Source: an uncultured Gemmatimonadota bacterium (GTDB lineage Bacteria; Gemmatimonadota; Gemmatimonadetes; Gemmatimonadales; Gemmatimonadaceae). From it: DNA of 15,923 bases. A model generated the notes under the pieces. That model made no database searches. It had not been told where the DNA came from and saw only the letters and a list, made by a program, of their open reading frames with translations. The stretch lies in the NCBI GenBank assembly GCA_946479895.1, contig CAMLHT010000063.1, positions 1-15,923 on the forward strand, given 5' to 3'. A program made the translations under genes and the position numbers. This document shows, one piece after another, positions 6,991 through 13,999 of the stretch. Positions within the stretch are counted from its first letter, which is position 1; each line of letters opens with the position of its first letter.

Positions 6991-7977
6991 ATGGCATTTC
7001 CTGAACACCGGCCGCGCCGACTGAGAAAGACGGCGGCCATGCGCAAGCTCGTTCGCGAGACGCGCCTCAGCCCCGAACAATTCGTCCTTCCGCTCTTCGT
7101 CCGCTCGGGCAAGGGGATTCGCAAGCCGATCGAGGCGATGCCCGGCGTGTCGCAGACTTCCGTCGACCTGATGCTCGAGGACGCGCGCGAAGCGGCGGCG
7201 CTGGGCGTGGGCGGCGTGCTGCTGTTCGGCATTCCCGACAGCAAGGACGCCGAGGGCACGAGCGCCTGGGACGACCAGGGGCCTGTGCAGGCAGCGGTCC
7301 GCGCGCTGAAGAAGGAAATCCCGTCGCTCGTGGTCATCACCGACGTCTGTCTCTGTGAGTACACGGACCACGGACACTGCGGCGTGCTTCGCGACGGCCA
7401 CGTCGACAACGACGCGACCCTTCCGCTGCTGGCCCGCGAAGCGGTGTCGCACGCGAAGGCCGGCGCCGACGTGATCGCGCCGAGCGACATGATGGACGGC
7501 CGGGTGGCCGTCATCCGCGAGGCGCTGGACGCCGCGGGTTTCGGCGACACGCCGATCCTCAGCTACGCCGCCAAGTTCGCCGGCGGCTTCTATGGGCCAT
7601 TTCGCGAGGCCGCCGAATCGGCGCCGAAGTCGGGCGACCGCCGGGGGTACCAGATGGACGCGGCGAACTCGGACGAAGCGATGCGTGAAGTGTGGGGCGA
7701 CATCGAGGAAGGCGCCGACATGGTGATGGTCAAGCCGGCCGGTCCGTTCCTCGACGTCATCGCCCGCGTGAAGCGCGAGACCGCGTTTCCGCTCGCCGCC
7801 TACCAGGTGAGCAGCGAGTACTCGATGATCCAGGCCGCGGCCGCGAAAGGCTGGGTGGACGGCGACCGGGCGATGATGGAGTCGCTGCTGGGCATCCGCC
7901 GCGCCGGAGCCGACGTGATCATCACCTACTTCGCCCGCCGGGCGGCGTCGCTCCTGCGCGCGGGATGGGACGGCTAG
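6991..7977 (+). CDS. hemB: Delta-aminolevulinic acid dehydratase (porphobilinogen synthase)
   Basis: Condenses two 5-aminolevulinate molecules into porphobilinogen, the substrate of HemC. It is 328 residues, the family length. Seen: the zinc-type metal site DVCLCEYTDHGHCG with C120, C122 and C130, which marks it as a Zn-dependent enzyme instead of the Mg-only aspartate-rich type. The two Schiff-base lysines are K195 (SYAAKFAGGFYGPFR) and K248 (MVMVKPAGPF). The YQVSSEYSMI motif is at 271-280. The chosen start, ATG 6991, gives the usual MAFPEHRPRRLRK opening; the open frame upstream to 6781 is a shadow of hemC. hemA, hemL and hemE are absent from the window. Confidence 0.98.
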   Translation: MAFPEHRPRRLRKTAAMRKLVRETRLSPEQFVLPLFVRSGKGIRKPIEAMPGVSQTSVDLMLEDAREAAALGVGGVLLFGIPDSKDAEGTSAWDDQGPVQAAVRALKKEIPSLVVITDVCLCEYTDHGHCGVLRDGHVDNDATLPLLAREAVSHAKAGADVIAPSDMMDGRVAVIREALDAAGFGDTPILSYAAKFAGGFYGPFREAAESAPKSGDRRGYQMDAANSDEAMREVWGDIEEGADMVMVKPAGPFLDVIARVKRETAFPLAAYQVSSEYSMIQAAAAKGWVDGDRAMMESLLGIRRAGADVIITYFARRAASLLRAGWDG

Positions 7978-8035
7978 GGCGAAACGCGCCAGACGGACCC
8001 AGGGGGCCCGGCTGAGTATCTTTGAGTGAAGCGAT

Positions 8036-8058
8036 CCCCGCTTCCGGAACTGGCGGGG
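8036..8058 (+). other. Short GC hairpin between hemB and the aldo/keto reductase gene
   Basis: CCCCGC (8036-8041) pairs with GCGGGG (8053-8058) across an 11-base loop that itself contains the palindrome TTCCGGAA (8042-8049). No T-tract follows, so it is not a standard intrinsic terminator. It lies in the 116-base leader before the aldo/keto reductase gene and could slow transcription or stabilise the upstream mRNA end. In a GC-rich genome such stems also arise by chance. Confidence 0.2.
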
Positions 8059-8093
8059 GATGCGATCACTCGCGAGCGCAGGACGACGAACAG

Positions 8094-9137
8094 ATGAAGT
8101 ACAGGCTTTTCCCCGGGACCGACCTCCGGGTCAGCGAAGTCGGTTTCGGCACGTGGACCGTCGCCACCAGCTGGTGGGGCGAGAAGACCGACGCGGAAGC
8201 GATCGCCATGCTGCGATCCGCGCATGACGACTACGGCATCACGTTCTTCGATGCCGCCGACACCTATGGCAACGGCCGCAGCGAGCGTCAGCTCGCCGAG
8301 GCCTTTCGCGGGCGCCGCGACGAGGTCGTGTACGCGACCAAGGTCGGCTACGACATCTACAACGAAACGGCGACGGCCTCCCGGCGCGGGCAGAACGAGC
8401 TGCCCATGCGCACCGATCCGGCCTACATCCGGATGGCGGTCGACAAGTGCCTCGAGCGCCTCGAGACCGATTACCTGGACGTCGTGCAGATCCACAACGC
8501 GAAGATGGAGCACGTGCGGCAGGCCGACCTCTGGGGCACGCTGCGGGACCTCCAGAAGGAAGGGAAGATCCGGGCGTGGGGCGCGGCCTTCGGGCCCGCC
8601 ATCGGCTGGCTCTACGAGGCCGTCGAGCTGGTCGAGCGCGAGCCCGGGATCAACACCATCCAGATGATCTGGAACATCCTCGAGCAGCACCCGGGCACGG
8701 CGATGATCGAGGCCGCGAAGGCCCACGCGCCGAACTGCTGCTTCAACGTGCGCGTGACGCACGCCTCGGGGATGCTCGAGGGCCACTACACGGCGGATAC
8801 GGTGTTCCCGGAGAACGACCACCGGCGCCACCGGCCGCGGTCGTGGCTGACCAACGGAGTGCGGAAGATCGAGACCCTCGATTTCCTGCGGCGCGACATG
8901 ACCCTCGGCCAGGCCGCGCTCAAGTGGCTGCTCGCCGAGCCGCTCGTGGTGACGACGCTCCCCAACATCTATGACGCCGGCCAGCTCCGCGAGTTCGCCG
9001 AATCGAGCGAGCGGCGCGACCTGACGGCCGGCGAGATGCAGCGCATCGAGGAGCTGAACGCGCGCAACTTCGGCGTGACGGAAGAGCCGATGGTGTACAA
9101 GGGAACCATGGAGAGCCGTGCTTCATCTGTGGCGTGA
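8094..9137 (+). CDS. Aldo/keto reductase
   Basis: NADPH-dependent reductase of the aldo/keto reductase superfamily, 347 residues, TIM barrel. The catalytic tetrad is visible: D53 ([14 protein letters not shown]), Y58, K83 (YATKVG) and H134 (VVQIHN). The LxxLxTDYLD-type stretch ([15 protein letters not shown], 120-134) is characteristic. The C-terminal [14 protein letters not shown] resembles the cofactor-phosphate-binding end of the family. The natural substrate cannot be told. The start is ATG 8094, preceded by AGGACG at 8080-8085. A TTG at 8022 in frame would add 24 residues without family similarity. It is 116 bases after hemB, and its end overlaps the ppa start by 20 bases. A link to heme synthesis is possible through operon position only. 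Confidence 0.88.
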   Translation: MKYRLFPGTDLRVSEVGFGTWTVATSWWGEKTDAEAIAMLRSAHDDYGITFFDAADTYGNGRSERQLAEAFRGRRDEVVYATKVGYDIYNETATASRRGQNELPMRTDPAYIRMAVDKCLERLETDYLDVVQIHNAKMEHVRQADLWGTLRDLQKEGKIRAWGAAFGPAIGWLYEAVELVEREPGINTIQMIWNILEQHPGTAMIEAAKAHAPNCCFNVRVTHASGMLEGHYTADTVFPENDHRRHRPRSWLTNGVRKIETLDFLRRDMTLGQAALKWLLAEPLVVTTLPNIYDAGQLREFAESSERRDLTAGEMQRIEELNARNFGVTEEPMVYKGTMESRASSVA

Positions 9138-9657
9138 CATCTCGCCGGGCCGCAACCCTCCCGAGGAGGTCACGGCGGTCATCGAAATCCCGTCCGGCTC
9201 GCGCAACAAGTACGAGCTCGACAAGGAGACCGGTCTCCTCAAGCTCGACCGCGTCCTGTACTCCGCCGTGCACTATCCGTCGGACTACGGGTTCATCCCG
9301 CAGACGCTGCACGAGGACGGCGATCCGCTCGACGTCCTCGTGATGGTGAAGGAGCAGACGTTTCCGGGCTGCATGATCGACGTGCGGCCGATCGGCGTGC
9401 TGCGGATGCTCGACCGCGGCGAGCCGGACGACAAGATCCTCGGCGTTCCGCTGCACGACCCGGCGCACGAGGAGTACTTCGACATCGCCGACATTCCCCA
9501 GCACACGCTCAAGGAGGTCGAGTATTTCTTCTCGACCTACAAGGACCTGGAGGGCAAGCGCGTGCAGGTGGTGGGCTGGGAGAAGAGCGAGCGGGCGATG
9601 CAGATCGTCCAGGACTCGATCGAGCGCTACGACCGGAAGTACCGCGTCGGACCGTAG
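9118..9657 (+). CDS. ppa: Inorganic pyrophosphatase (family I)
   Basis: Hydrolyses pyrophosphate released by biosynthetic reactions, including AMP-forming acyl-CoA synthetases such as the nearby Acs. It is 179 residues, normal for a bacterial family I enzyme. Active-site residues seen: K31 (NKYE), R45, Y57 ([10 protein letters not shown]), and the metal-binding signature [10 protein letters not shown] with D67, D69 and D72; also the DDKILGVP and [14 protein letters not shown] stretches. The GTG start at 9118 lies inside the end of the aldo/keto reductase gene (20-base overlap) and gives the usual [17 protein letters not shown] opening. The stop directly abuts the stop of the convergent metallo-hydrolase gene. 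Confidence 0.97.
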   Translation: MLHLWRDISPGRNPPEEVTAVIEIPSGSRNKYELDKETGLLKLDRVLYSAVHYPSDYGFIPQTLHEDGDPLDVLVMVKEQTFPGCMIDVRPIGVLRMLDRGEPDDKILGVPLHDPAHEEYFDIADIPQHTLKEVEYFFSTYKDLEGKRVQVVGWEKSERAMQIVQDSIERYDRKYRVGP

Positions 9658-10242
9658 TCAGTCCGCCGGGCGCATCGGTACTGCCGGGCCGTGGCCGGGA
9701 TAGATCATCCGCGCGCCGGCGTCGCGCAGGCGCTGCCAGCTGGCGTCGATCGCCGCGCGCCGATCGTCGGGCGCGAGGCCGGGGGGAGTGAGATCGCCGG
9801 TGAAGGCCGAGCCGTCGTCGAGCACGATCGACACGCTGTCGTCGCTGTGGCCGGGAGTCGGCAGGATGGTGCCGGCGATGCCGACGCCCGCGAGCCATGA
9901 CCGGCTGTCCGCGAACCGGAGCCTGATCACGCCGTCGGGCGTCGGGACGACGTTGTGCTTCGCTTCGGGACCGGCGGCCACCGGCTTCCCCTGCGTTTCC
10001 AGGAGCAGGAGGCGCATCCCCCTGGCCTTGAGCTCATTGGCCAGCCCGGCGTGGTCGGGGTGGTAGTGCGTGGCCACTCCGTACTGGATCTGCTCGAGCC
10101 GCACGCCCATCCGCTTCATGACGGCCTGCATGGCGCCGAGGGTATCGGGCCAGCCGAGGTCGATGAGCAGGCGGGTGGAGCCGGCGACGACGAGCCAGTA
10201 ATTCGTGGACCGGTAACCCAGGTGGACGACGCGGGTCTCCAT
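9658..10242 (-). CDS. Metallo-beta-lactamase fold hydrolase
   Basis: A 194-residue protein with a complete binuclear metal site: THYHPDHAG (H59, H61, D63, H64), H132 in TPGHS, D150 in FTGDL and H184 in YPGHGP. These are the signatures of the glyoxalase II-like/MBL hydrolase superfamily. The short length and the absence of extra domains leave the substrate unknown; thioester or lactone hydrolysis is typical for relatives. The start is ATG 10242 (METRVVHLGY). A TTG 17 codons further upstream is in frame but lacks family character. Its stop codon lies immediately next to the ppa stop, with no spacer, in convergent arrangement. A TATAAA on the minus strand at 10263-10258 could be its -10. Confidence 0.88.
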   Translation of the reverse strand: METRVVHLGYRSTNYWLVVAGSTRLLIDLGWPDTLGAMQAVMKRMGVRLEQIQYGVATHYHPDHAGLANELKARGMRLLLLETQGKPVAAGPEAKHNVVPTPDGVIRLRFADSRSWLAGVGIAGTILPTPGHSDDSVSIVLDDGSAFTGDLTPPGLAPDDRRAAIDASWQRLRDAGARMIYPGHGPAVPMRPAD

Positions 10243-10275
10243 GGGCGGAATGTTGCACTTTATAGCACGAAGTAC

Positions 10276-10304
10276 TTGACGGCATTGCGCCAATCGCCCA
10301 GATT
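10276..10304 (+). promoter_or_regulatory. Possible promoter of the small membrane protein gene
   Basis: TTGACG (10276-10281, 5 of 6 to the -35 consensus) is followed after 17 bases by CAGATT (10299-10304, 3 of 6 to the -10 consensus), 7 bases before ATG 10312. It lies in the 69-base divergent region between the metallo-hydrolase and membrane protein genes. The -10 is weak, so this is tentative. Confidence 0.3.
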
Positions 10305-10311
10305 CGAGGCG

Positions 10312-10788
10312 ATGCGACTGCCGATCCTCCCCTTCGCGGCCGAGCCCCTCGACGAGCCGCCGCCCGTCTCGCTGGTCGGAGAGGTGCTGTTTCCCCTCCC
10401 GGCCCTGCGCCGGACACCGATGGGCATCCTCACCTGGTGGGAATCGCGCCGGCTGGTCTACAACATCATCGTCGGCGCGACGGGCATGGTGAGCCTCGCC
10501 TTCATGGGCATCCTGTCGCTCGTCCCGCCGGGCCTTCCCGGCTTCCTTCCGCCCTGGCAGGCGATCCTCGCCTACGGCGCGATGGCGAACGTCTGCTTCA
10601 CCCTCGGGCCGGTCATCGAGATCGGGCTTCAGCAGATCTGGAGCAACCGGGTGCTCCCGGTGGGACCGGTGCTCTTCCGCCAGGGCCTGTCGTTCGCGGT
10701 CGGCCTCACCGCGCTACCGATGGTCGTCGCGTCCGTCGCGTGGGCCGCCCGCGCGGCCGGCTGGATGCTCGGACTCGTTGCCGGCTAG
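10312..10788 (+). CDS. Small integral membrane protein of unknown function
   Basis: A 158-residue protein, not recognised. It has a soluble N-terminus of about 45 residues (starting MRLPILPFAAEPLDEPPP and containing the positively charged patch ALRRTP and then WWESRRLVYN). Three hydrophobic helices follow: about 51-72, 82-107 and 121-154. An NVCFTLGPVIEIGLQQIW stretch, with an acidic residue inside or at the edge of helix 2, and a conserved-looking WESRR-YN motif may mark the family. The start is ATG 10312. It stands alone: divergent from the metallo-hydrolase gene and convergent with the DUF1707-like gene, with which it shares the final CTAG. Its composition and codon use match the neighbours, so a real gene is likely. 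Confidence 0.75.
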   Translation: MRLPILPFAAEPLDEPPPVSLVGEVLFPLPALRRTPMGILTWWESRRLVYNIIVGATGMVSLAFMGILSLVPPGLPGFLPPWQAILAYGAMANVCFTLGPVIEIGLQQIWSNRVLPVGPVLFRQGLSFAVGLTALPMVVASVAWAARAAGWMLGLVAG

Positions 10789-11384
10789 AGCGTCCGGTCT
10801 CCCGACACGATCTCGAGGTTGGCGAACGTCGCGCTGCCGCTGACCCGGATCACCGGCGAGCCCGGAATCATGGGCGCGAGGTCGAGCGCCGGCTCCGACT
10901 CGACGTTCGCGGCGAAGGCGCCGACGCGGTTCACGACGCGCATCCCGGGCGGAACGACGATCCGGACTGACGCAAAGATCACCCGCACGTGCAGCTCGAC
11001 GATGTCCTGCGGCAACGAGGCATGCGTCAGGTCGATCACCGTGTCCGAAAAGAGCGCGAACACGTCGAGGTGCCGCGGGACGGTCCAGACGCCGCGGCGG
11101 GACTGCGAGCTCAGGATCGAATTCAGCCGCTGGCTGTCGCGCTCGAGGGAAGGATCACGGAGCGCGATCGAATCGCCGGGAGCACGATCGGCGGGCACCG
11201 GCGCCCGCTGAAGACCGACGACGAGCGCCTCGGCTTCGGCGGCCGTGGTCGCCCGATACACCTTCTCCAGCCGGTCCTCGAGCTCGGCGACCGAGATCAC
11301 GTCGTTCGCGAACGCGTCAGTGAGTGCCTGGATGACGCGCTCGCGAACGGCCCCGACGGGAACGACGGACTTCGGATCGTCCAT
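10785..11384 (-). CDS. DUF1707 / LiaF-like protein
   Basis: A 199-residue protein without a signal peptide or membrane helix. Residues about 8-60 match the DUF1707 (SHOCT-like) pattern: RERVIQALTDAFANDVISVAELEDRLEKVYRATTAAE, broken here into RERVIQALTDAF, then ISVAELEDRLEKVYRA. Residues about 95-195 form a beta-rich domain resembling the LiaF C-terminal, cell-wall-stress type (FALFSDTVIDL, VIFASVRIVVPPGMRVVN, SATFANLEIVSG). Related proteins are often linked to envelope-stress sensing, but no function is proved. ATG 11384 lies 8 bases after the aquaporin stop, so the two genes are probably co-transcribed. Its TAG overlaps the TAG of the opposite membrane protein gene within the palindrome CTAG. 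Confidence 0.8.
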   Translation of the reverse strand: MDDPKSVVPVGAVRERVIQALTDAFANDVISVAELEDRLEKVYRATTAAEAEALVVGLQRAPVPADRAPGDSIALRDPSLERDSQRLNSILSSQSRRGVWTVPRHLDVFALFSDTVIDLTHASLPQDIVELHVRVIFASVRIVVPPGMRVVNRVGAFAANVESEPALDLAPMIPGSPVIRVSGSATFANLEIVSGDRTL

Positions 11385-11392
11385 CGGGTCGC

Positions 11393-12079
11393 TCAGGGCG
11401 CGACGGCACCGTGATCGACCGGCTCCGGCGCGCGGCGCAGGAAGAGCCGGTCATACAGGATGCCGGCGATCAGAGCGCCCACGATCGGCCCGATCCAGAA
11501 CACGGCCTGGGCCTCGAAGATGCCCGAGGCGACGGCCGGCCCGAACGACCGCGCGGGGTTCATCGAGGCCCCGGTGAGCGGCCCGATCGCCAGGATGTCC
11601 GCCGCGATGGTGAGGCCGATGGCGAACCCGCCCACGCGCGGCGCGTCCGGATCGACGGCCGTGCCGAAGATGACCCACCCGAGGAAGAAGGTCGCGATCA
11701 GCTCGAGCACTACGGCGCCGGTGAAGGTGATCGAGCCCGCGATCACCGGGCCGCCGACGCGTGTCGCTTCGACGGCGGCGGTGGGAAAGATCCCCTTGAG
11801 CGCATACGCGGCGACGATGGCGCCGGTGAACTGCGCGATCATGTAGACGACGCCCATCACCGGCTCGATCCGCCGCGTCGCCATGAAGGTCAGCGTCACG
11901 GCCGGATTGAAGTGGCCGGAGATGCGCATCAGCGCCGTGACCATCACGGAGAGGATGATGCCGTGCGCGAGCGCGACCTCGGCGAGCGATCCGCCGCGGA
12001 TGATTGCGCCGCTGCCGATGAAGACGAGCGCGAAGGTGCCGATGAACTCGGCGATGAAATGACGCCAGGAGTCTCTCAT
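11393..12079 (-). CDS. Aquaporin (MIP family channel)
   Basis: A 228-residue inner-membrane channel with six helices and two half-helices. Both NPA boxes are present: GHFNPAVT (N58) and GASMNPARSFGP (N174). The pore filter read by alignment is H39 (helix 2, ALAHG), I162 (helix 5, ADILA), A171 and R177. Classical AqpZ has F/H/T/R at these places. The H/I/A/R set and the stretch ILAIGPLTGASMNPARSFG instead resemble plant tonoplast intrinsic proteins, which pass water plus ammonia or urea. The transport claim is inference. The start is ATG 12079 (MRDSWRHFIAEFIGTF), the usual family opening. The DUF1707-like gene follows after 8 bases. Confidence 0.95.
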   Translation of the reverse strand: MRDSWRHFIAEFIGTFALVFIGSGAIIRGGSLAEVALAHGIILSVMVTALMRISGHFNPAVTLTFMATRRIEPVMGVVYMIAQFTGAIVAAYALKGIFPTAAVEATRVGGPVIAGSITFTGAVVLELIATFFLGWVIFGTAVDPDAPRVGGFAIGLTIAADILAIGPLTGASMNPARSFGPAVASGIFEAQAVFWIGPIVGALIAGILYDRLFLRRAPEPVDHGAVAP

Positions 12080-12135
12080 GTCGATGGCTCGATGACTGGA
12101 TTACGCGGTTGTCGGGAGGGCCGAGGGCGGGAAGG

Positions 12136-12150
12136 TCACCCGGCGGGTGA
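12136..12150. promoter_or_regulatory. 15-base palindrome upstream of the aquaporin gene
   Basis: TCACCCG-G-CGGGTGA is a perfect inverted repeat (7-base arms, 1-base centre) in the 112-base gap between the fabF-like gene and the aquaporin gene. It lies 57-71 bases upstream of the aquaporin ATG and 42-56 bases past the fabF-like stop. It could be a dimeric regulator's operator for the aquaporin operon, or part of a terminator for the leftward cluster, although no T-run follows on either strand. Confidence 0.35.
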
Positions 12151-12191
12151 TCCTAGTCAACGAGCCGCCCGAAGGCGAACCCGGGAAATCG

Positions 12192-13436
12192 CTACCCGAG
12201 CCGCCGGAAGACCAGCGCCGCGTTGATGCCGCCGAACCCGAAGGAGTTGCTCAGGATGACGTCCACGTCGTCGCGACGGCCGACGCACGGGATGTAATCG
12301 AGGTCGCAGCCGTCCGCGGGCTGCTGGAGGTTGAGGGTCGGCGGCAGCCAGCCGCGGGTGAGCGCGAGGGCGGAGATGGCGGCCTCGATGGCCCCGGACG
12401 CGCCGAGCGCATGGCCGTAGTACGCCTTGGTGCTGCTCACCTGGACGTCGTTCGCGGCATCGCCGAACACGGCGCGGATCGCCCGGGTCTCGGTGGGGTC
12501 GTTGAGGGGCGTCGAGCTGCCGTGGGCGTTGATGTACCCCACGTCGGCGGGAGTGACGTCGGCGTCGCGGAGGGCCTCGCGCATCGCGCGCGCGGCCTGG
12601 GTCCCGTCGGGCCGGGGCGCGGTCATGTGGTGCGCGTCGTTGCCGAACGCATAGCCGGAGACCTCGGCGTAGATCCGCGCGCCGCGTGCCTTCGCCCGCT
12701 CGTATTCCTCGAGGATCAGCACGGCCGCGCCTTCACCCATGACGAAGCCGTCGCGGTCCCGGTCGAAGGGCCGCGACGCGGTCTGCGGGTCGTCGTTCCG
12801 CGTGGACATGGCGCGCAGCAGCGCGAACGCGCCGAAGCACATCTGGTTGAGCGGCGCCTCCGCCCCACCGCAGATCATGACGTCGGCGTAGCCGGCGCGG
12901 ATCTGCCGCATGCCTTCGCCGATCGCCATCGCGCCGGACGCGCAGCTCATCCCGTTGGTGCTGTTCGGGCCCTGCACGCCGAACTCGATCGCGATGTTGC
13001 AGCTGGCCGCGCCGACGAACACGTTCGTCGCCAGGCTGGTGGAGACCTCGCGGAGGCCGTGGCGGAGATAGGTGGCGAACTGCTCCTCGGCGAAGGCGGC
13101 GCCGCCGAGCGCGCTGCCCATCATCGCGCCCACGCGCTCCCGGTCCTCGGCCTCCAGGCGCAGCTCGGCGTCGTCGAGCGCGAGGCGCGCCGCGGCGAGC
13201 GTGAAGTGGCTGTAGCGGTCGAGGCGCTTCAGCTTCTTCTGGTCGACGAAGTCGGCGGCGTCGAAGTCGCGGATCTCGGCGGCCACCTGGCTCCGGAAGA
13301 TCGACGCGTCGAAGCGCGTGATGGGGCCGACCGCAGACCGGTGGGATTGCAGGCCGCGCCAGAGCGCCTCCTTCCCGATGCCGATCGGCGTGACCGCGCC
13401 GATTCCGGTGATGACAACGCGACGACGTGACGACAC
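12192..13436 (-). CDS. Beta-ketoacyl-ACP synthase II-type ketosynthase (FabF-like)
   Basis: Condensing enzyme that extends acyl chains with malonyl-ACP. It is 414 residues from GTG 13434-13436. The catalytic triad is intact: C165 (NGMSCASGAMAIGEG), H305 (INAHGSSTPLNDPTET) and H342 (STKAYYGHALGASG); the C-terminal SNSFGFGGINAALVF motif is present. Residues AYY replace the more usual S(M)T before GH, and MSCASG replaces TACASG, so it is a divergent KS rather than a typical housekeeping FabF. No ATG is available near the family start, so GTG (VSSRRRVVITGIG) is taken. It is last in a leftward cluster, 23 bases after the SRPBCC gene. No acyl carrier protein, acyltransferase or chain-length factor lies nearby in the window. 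This context suggests specialised lipid or polyketide synthesis; housekeeping FabF remains possible. Confidence 0.92.
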   Translation of the reverse strand: MSSRRRVVITGIGAVTPIGIGKEALWRGLQSHRSAVGPITRFDASIFRSQVAAEIRDFDAADFVDQKKLKRLDRYSHFTLAAARLALDDAELRLEAEDRERVGAMMGSALGGAAFAEEQFATYLRHGLREVSTSLATNVFVGAASCNIAIEFGVQGPNSTNGMSCASGAMAIGEGMRQIRAGYADVMICGGAEAPLNQMCFGAFALLRAMSTRNDDPQTASRPFDRDRDGFVMGEGAAVLILEEYERAKARGARIYAEVSGYAFGNDAHHMTAPRPDGTQAARAMREALRDADVTPADVGYINAHGSSTPLNDPTETRAIRAVFGDAANDVQVSSTKAYYGHALGASGAIEAAISALALTRGWLPPTLNLQQPADGCDLDYIPCVGRRDDVDVILSNSFGFGGINAALVFRRLG

Positions 13437-13459
13437 TTGAGACTGGGAAAGAGACTGGA

Positions 13460-13999
13460 TCAAGCTTCGGCCGCGCGCGCCAGTCCGGCAAGCGTGCGCG
13501 ACGCGATTCCATGAATGAATACCGGGCCGATGACCATGTTGGCGGCGATCGATCCAATCCCCGGCCAATGGGGACCGTTCCAGACGTGCAGGATCTTCAC
13601 GTGCGTTCCGCCCGGCGCCGGCGCGAAACTCCACTCCACGTCCATTCCCGTGGTGATGCCGCCGACGTGACGAAAGCGGATCGCCGGCGCCGCGACGCCA
13701 CCGGGCGGCCGCACTTCCATCTCGGAAAGCCACCAGGTCGGCCAGCCGACCGGCCCGAACGGCCGGTTGGCGGACATCGCGACGAGCCCGCCGCCCGCGG
13801 GATCGCGCTCCCGCATCTCGACGTACCGATAATGATCGAGGTGCACCGGCCAGCGGACGACGTCGACCGCGATGCGGAAGATAGCGTCGAGCGGCGCGCG
13901 AACGAGCTGTTCGTCGACGGTGACCATCCGCCGATCGCGCGGCATCGGCCCAAGCTCGGTCGGTCGCGTGCGCTGGATCACGCCGGGCGGGGTGTCCAT
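13460..13999 (-). CDS. SRPBCC / polyketide cyclase-like ligand-binding protein
   Basis: Up to 179 residues. It has the START-like hydrophobic-pocket fold: VDEQLVRAPLDAIFRIAVDV followed by WPVHLDHYRYVEM (about 50-62), a pattern common in polyketide cyclase/dehydrase family members, then alternating beta strands (WWLSEMEVRP, IRFRHVG, MDVEWSFAPAPGGTHVKILH) and a long C-terminal helix. Such proteins shape or shuttle hydrophobic intermediates; no catalytic residues can be named. ATG 13999 lies 22 bases inside the end of the methyltransferase gene. ATG 13945 (MPRDRRMVTVDEQ) or ATG 13927 are alternative starts and may be the true ones, since similarity begins near residue 25. Its place between a methyltransferase and a ketosynthase supports a role in the same pathway. 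Confidence 0.8.
   Translation of the reverse strand: MDTPPGVIQRTRPTELGPMPRDRRMVTVDEQLVRAPLDAIFRIAVDVVRWPVHLDHYRYVEMRERDPAGGGLVAMSANRPFGPVGWPTWWLSEMEVRPPGGVAAPAIRFRHVGGITTGMDVEWSFAPAPGGTHVKILHVWNGPHWPGIGSIAANMVIGPVFIHGIASRTLAGLARAAEA

Noticed and set aside
8022..8093. Upstream TTG start for the aldo/keto reductase, with TATCTTTG just before it
   Set aside because: The extra 24 residues are Gly/Ser/Ala-rich with no family similarity, whereas ATG 8094 has a ribosome site and the normal [11 protein letters not shown] opening. TATCTTTG resembles a Bacteroidota-type -7 element, but a single case is not evidence.
10243..10293. TTG-initiated 17-residue extension of the metallo-hydrolase
   Set aside because: ATG 10242 gives the usual start just before the first beta strand; the extension would cover the presumed promoter region.
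12147..13430. Long plus-strand open frame (427 codons) opposite the FabF-like gene
   Set aside because: Shadow of the ketosynthase on the other strand; no motif in its translation, and the real protein has its full catalytic triad.
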